Shown here piece by piece: positions 55,137-57,921 of a DNA stretch of 57,921 nt. Origin of the DNA: Chitinophagia bacterium. Lineage in GTDB: Bacteria > Bacteroidota > Bacteroidia > Chitinophagales > Chitinophagaceae. The DNA lies in NCBI GenBank assembly GCA_009928005.1, contig RFVO01000004.1:1-57921 (forward strand). The letters run 5' to 3'. Numbering within the stretch: the first letter of the stretch is position 1; the number at the start of each line of letters is the position of its first letter. Under the pieces are notes generated by a model that was not told where the DNA came from, did not search any database, and saw nothing but the letters and a program-made list of their open reading frames with translations. The position numbers were made by a program, and so were the translations under genes.

Positions 55137-56213
55137 CTAATGTTGGGCCATTTGTAGCAATGGGGCTATTAATTGCTTATTGACTATGGTTTTGGCGCAA
55201 TTAAAATGACCTAATGGACATTCTTTCTTACCATGTAAACCACAGGGGCGACAGGCTAGTTTTTCTTGGGTTTCTACTATAAAACAATGGGTAGATAAAG
55301 GGCCAAAACCAAAAATAGGAATAGTTGAACAATAAATGGCCACTACCGGTGCATTTACTGAAGAACAAAAATGCAAAGGAGCAGAATCGTTTACATAATT
55401 TAAAACCGCTTTTTGTTGTAAAGCAGCAGATGCTAAAAAACCTAATTCTCCACTTAGGTTAATTATTTTTTTAGAAGTAGTAGAAGCATAGGGAACATTT
55501 GAATGTAAGTTTCCAACTTCATTTACAATTTGATCGCCAAGGGCTTTATCTGAAGCGCCGCCTAAAATATAAATTGGCCCATCAAATGGTAGTTCACTTA
55601 AAAAACTCACCCATGCACTTAAAGGAAATTGTTTAGTAAGCCATACAGATGCGGGTGCAATGGTTATATATTTATCTGCTTGATATTTTTTTACTATTTC
55701 GTAGTCGGATTTTGTTGGATATAATTTAGGTAGTGCTAAAGGAATTGCGCCTAATGAATAAGTTAATGCATGATTTCTGTTTATTTCATGTACTTCATTA
55801 TTTGAAATTTTATTTACTAAACCTTCGTTTTTTAGTATGCCTACATCATGCTTTACTTTATGTGTAAATAAAAATGAAAAGGGGTTTTTATCAAAGCCAA
55901 TAGAAATATTTGCATTGGATAAAATAGTCCACAAACCAGTAGCAGCAAACCTTTGAACGTTTATTAATAAATCATACTTCTTTGCTCTTATTTTTTTCAA
56001 AATAGAAAGCCAATTCAAGTATTTATTTAGTTTTTTATCCCAAACAATTATTTCTGAAATAAAAGGATGCTCATTAAAAAGCAATTCATTTCCTTTTCTC
56101 ACCACTATATCAATGACTGCTTGAGGATACTGATGATGTAAGGATTCTAACAAGCCAGTCGCAAGCACTACATCGCCAATAAAGGCAGTTTGTATAACAA
56201 GTAATTTATGCAT
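55137..56213 (-). CDS. Glycosyltransferase family 9 (heptosyltransferase-like)
   Basis: A 358-residue GT-B glycosyltransferase. It begins VIQTAFIGDVVLATGLLESL, the ADP-heptose-type start, with IDIVVRKGNELLF following, and APASVWLTKQFP and VNDSAPLHFCSSVNAPVVAIY toward the C-terminus. A Cys-rich segment near the end (CRPCGLHGKKECPLGHFNC) is common in this family. It probably adds heptose or a related sugar to the LPS core; the exact sugar is unknown. Confidence 0.9.
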   Translation of the reverse strand: MHKLLVIQTAFIGDVVLATGLLESLHHQYPQAVIDIVVRKGNELLFNEHPFISEIIVWDKKLNKYLNWLSILKKIRAKKYDLLINVQRFAATGLWTILSNANISIGFDKNPFSFLFTHKVKHDVGILKNEGLVNKISNNEVHEINRNHALTYSLGAIPLALPKLYPTKSDYEIVKKYQADKYITIAPASVWLTKQFPLSAWVSFLSELPFDGPIYILGGASDKALGDQIVNEVGNLHSNVPYASTTSKKIINLSGELGFLASAALQQKAVLNYVNDSAPLHFCSSVNAPVVAIYCSTIPIFGFGPLSTHCFIVETQEKLACRPCGLHGKKECPLGHFNCAKTIVNKQLIAPLLQMAQH

Positions 56214-56221
56214 GGCTTGTA

Positions 56222-56794
56222 TTATGAACGAATGATAATTAAATTTCCTGCTTCATCCCATTTCACAATTGAAGATGGCATTTGCATATTAGTTTCTTCC
56301 TGTCTATACTTCGCAACATATTCAACCCCTTCTTTAATATCTAATGAAATATCTGCAAAGCATAATGGAGTTGGATAACCTGAAATATTTGCAGAAGTAC
56401 TTACGATAGGTTTTCCCAATAATTTTATTAAGTCTTTACAAAAAGTATCTTTTGTAATTCGAATTGCCACCGACCCATCAGCAGCTAATAAATTGGAAGC
56501 TAAATTTTTGGCATTTTGATAAATAACTGTGGTAGGTTTATGAATTCCTTTTATATAATCAAATATTTGTACATTATTATCAGTTACATAATTTGTAAGC
56601 ATAGATTCATCACCTAAGAGTATAATCATAGCCTTAGTATCCACTCTTTTTTTTAATGTAAATATTTTAGCAACTGCCTCTTCATTAGTTGCATCACAAC
56701 CTATACCCCAAACCGTATCGGTGGGATATAAGATAAGCCCTCCATTTTGAAGGGTGGTTAAACATAGTTGAATATCTTCTTCATAAACAAACAT
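56222..56794 (-). CDS. tsaC: L-threonylcarbamoyladenylate synthase (TsaC/Sua5/YrdC family)
   Basis: This enzyme makes the intermediate for t6A37 of tRNAs that read ANN codons. The 190-residue protein shows GGLILYPTDTVWGIGCDA, KIFTLKKR with the KR nucleotide-binding pair, VAIRIT and IVSTSANISGYPTP. It is the single-domain form, without the C-terminal Sua5 domain. It starts a minus-strand run with the family 9 glycosyltransferase, cca, the pRiA4b-like gene and miaA. Confidence 0.94.
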   Translation of the reverse strand: MFVYEEDIQLCLTTLQNGGLILYPTDTVWGIGCDATNEEAVAKIFTLKKRVDTKAMIILLGDESMLTNYVTDNNVQIFDYIKGIHKPTTVIYQNAKNLASNLLAADGSVAIRITKDTFCKDLIKLLGKPIVSTSANISGYPTPLCFADISLDIKEGVEYVAKYRQEETNMQMPSSIVKWDEAGNLIIIRS

Positions 56795-56830
56795 GATGCA
56801 AATTAATCAATCCGGTTTAAATAAATTCAG

Positions 56831-56885
56831 CTTAGTTATTGTGTAAAACTAAGTATGTATAATAAAGGTGTAGTTTGTAATTTTG
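56831..56885 (+). promoter_or_regulatory. Inverted repeat and -7 box upstream of dapD
   Basis: CTTAGTT (56831-56837) and AACTAAG (56847-56853) form a 7-base inverted repeat. TAATTTTG (56878-56885) matches TAnnTTTG exactly, 14 bases before the dapD ATG. The inverted repeat lies where the -33 region should be and could be an operator or simply chance. No TTG at 20 bases is present. Confidence 0.45.
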
Positions 56886-56899
56886 TAGAAATTGAAACA

Positions 56900-57712
56900 A
56901 TGGAATTAAAAAACAAAATAGAAGCAGCATTTGCCGATCGTAGTTTATTAAAAGAAGCAAACTTTAGTGCTGCCGTGCATACAGTCATTGAAGAAGTAGA
57001 CAAAGGACGTTTAAGAGTGGCTGAACCCATTGACGGAAAATGGGTAGTAAACGAATGGGTTAAACAAGCTATTTTATTATATTTCGGCATACAACCTATG
57101 CAAACCTGGGAGCTTGCCCCTTTTGAGTTTCATGATAAAATGTTACTTAAATCGAATTATGCTGCATTAGGTGTAAGAGCTGTACCACATGCTGTTGCTA
57201 GATATGGCGCTTATTTAGCTAAGAATGTAGTTTTAATGCCTAGTTATGTGAATATTGGGGCATTTGTTGACGAAGGAACCATGGTTGATACTTGGGCTAC
57301 AGTGGGAAGTTGTGCGCAAATTGGTAAAGGGGTACATTTAAGTGGAGGTGTAGGCATTGGCGGAGTATTAGAACCCTTACAAGCTAGCCCTGTAATCATA
57401 GAAGATGGCTGTTTTATTGGGAGTAGATGTATTGTAGTTGAAGGCGTGCATGTAGAAAAAGAAGCAGTTTTAGGTGCTAATGTGGTTTTAACTCAAAGCA
57501 CAAAAATTATAGATGTAAGTGGCGCTAGCCCTATTGAATATAAAGGGCGTGTACCTGCCAGAAGTGTTGTTATACCTGGGTCTTATAGAAAGACTTTTCC
57601 TGCTGGCGACTACCAAGTCAGCTGTGCTTTAATCATTGGACAAAGAAAGCCAAGCACCGATTTAAAGACTAGCTTAAATGATGCCTTACGCGACTTTAAT
57701 GTTGCTGTGTAG
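56900..57712 (+). CDS. dapD: 2,3,4,5-tetrahydropyridine-2,6-dicarboxylate N-succinyltransferase
   Basis: DapD commits lysine/diaminopimelate synthesis to the succinylase branch. The 270-residue protein begins MELKNKIEAAFADRSL. A left-handed beta-helix follows with hexapeptide repeats (about 105-235), including YVNIGAFVDEGTMVDTWATVGSCAQIGKGVHLSGGVGIGGVLEPL. The frame is open 15 codons further upstream but those residues are not conserved and lie across the promoter. It uses the same pathway as dapB. Confidence 0.96.
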   Translation: MELKNKIEAAFADRSLLKEANFSAAVHTVIEEVDKGRLRVAEPIDGKWVVNEWVKQAILLYFGIQPMQTWELAPFEFHDKMLLKSNYAALGVRAVPHAVARYGAYLAKNVVLMPSYVNIGAFVDEGTMVDTWATVGSCAQIGKGVHLSGGVGIGGVLEPLQASPVIIEDGCFIGSRCIVVEGVHVEKEAVLGANVVLTQSTKIIDVSGASPIEYKGRVPARSVVIPGSYRKTFPAGDYQVSCALIIGQRKPSTDLKTSLNDALRDFNVAV

Positions 57713-57921
57713 AACCTTTTAACGAGACCCCCTAAAAAAGTTTGGGGTGACCAGGACAAGTCCTAACCACCCCGATTATCCTTCCCCCAAAGGATAAAAA
57801 GTTTAAAATATTGATATATTTAATATTTCATTAATATATCAATGTTCTAAGTGTAAATATGCATATATATTAGACTTCATTCCAAATAAATTGTAAAATA
57901 AATAGTGAAAATAATATTTAA
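57713..57921 (+). other. Gene-free, structured 3' tail at the window end
   Basis: No coding frame is convincing in these 209 bases. GGGGTG (57744-57749) and CACCCC (57768-57773) can enclose AGGAC/GTCCT (57753-57757/57760-57764), a two-tier hairpin. ACCCC at about 57728 could pair with the same GGGGT, an alternative fold. TTGATATATT (57811-57820) and AATATATCAA (57833-57842) form a 10-base inverted repeat in AT-rich DNA. The first part could be the dapD terminator region or a small RNA; I recognise no family. Confidence 0.45.

Noticed and set aside
57811..57842. AT-rich inverted repeat as a recombination or origin site
   Set aside because: Ten-base arms in very AT-rich DNA are common by chance and no associated gene or repeat supports such a role.

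Overview
The window is an AT-rich chromosomal stretch of a Gram-negative Bacteroidota bacterium, most likely from the Chitinophagales/Chitinophagaceae side (inference from gene content, not from a marker tree). Supporting signs are exact TAnnTTTG -7 promoter elements, a type IX secretion plug-domain protein (DUF5103), DUF4954, DUF5683 next to parAB, a PorT-type barrel, a lipoprotein-type Omp85 (TamL-like) and LPS genes (kdsA, a family 9 glycosyltransferase). I see no mobile element, CRISPR array, prophage or tRNA gene. No gene-free stretch reaches 300 bases.

Region 1 (1-13700, minus strand) is the most interesting part. It is one long amino-acid locus in the order hisG-hisD-hisC-[PQQ-type sugar dehydrogenase-cytochrome c]-hisB-trpE-trpG-trpD-trpC-trpF-trpB-trpA-hisH. 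A complete trp operon thus lies inside a his operon, and a redox pair lies between hisC and hisB. Two short leader-peptide genes, absent from ordinary gene calls, precede hisG and trpE. hisL (13558-13608) encodes MTLNNHTHHLHLLSNG with four His in six codons. trpL (7116-7172) encodes MKQTNNIWWWHTKSVRVL with three Trp in a row. Each is followed by a strong intrinsic terminator and by a segment able to form a competing antiterminator. Both are therefore predicted ribosome-stalling attenuators. Each sits only 4-7 nt downstream of its -7 box, so the leader peptides are probably translated from leaderless or nearly leaderless RNAs.

Region 2 (13700-27200) holds a secreted GH16 glucanase with a lactonase-family beta-propeller, a small SET-domain protein, mgtE, a GNAT acetyltransferase, glmS, a RhlE-type helicase, a secreted amidase, a DUF4954 hexapeptide-repeat protein, a PorT-type barrel and a membrane-anchored metallophosphoesterase.

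Region 3 (27250-36800, mostly plus) runs parA-parB-DUF5683-dapB-Rrf2 regulator-barrel protein-kdsA, then a PspC-like small protein (minus), aconitase overlapping a Gfo/Idh/MocA oxidoreductase, and an AlkD-type glycosylase.

Region 4 (36800-48550) has fsa/talC, the SRP RNA gene ffs, the DUF5103 protein, a FtsX/LolC-type permease with a TTG start, a SpoU-type rRNA methyltransferase, the TamL-like lipoprotein Omp85, truB, proS, a Gly/Trp/Tyr-rich lipoprotein and a large outer-membrane barrel.

Region 5 (48560-56800, minus) has an active/inactive M16 peptidase pair, then miaA, a pRiA4b ORF-3-like acidic protein, cca, a family 9 glycosyltransferase and tsaC. Three of these last five mature or modify tRNA. 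dapD (plus) and a structured, gene-free 3' tail close the window.
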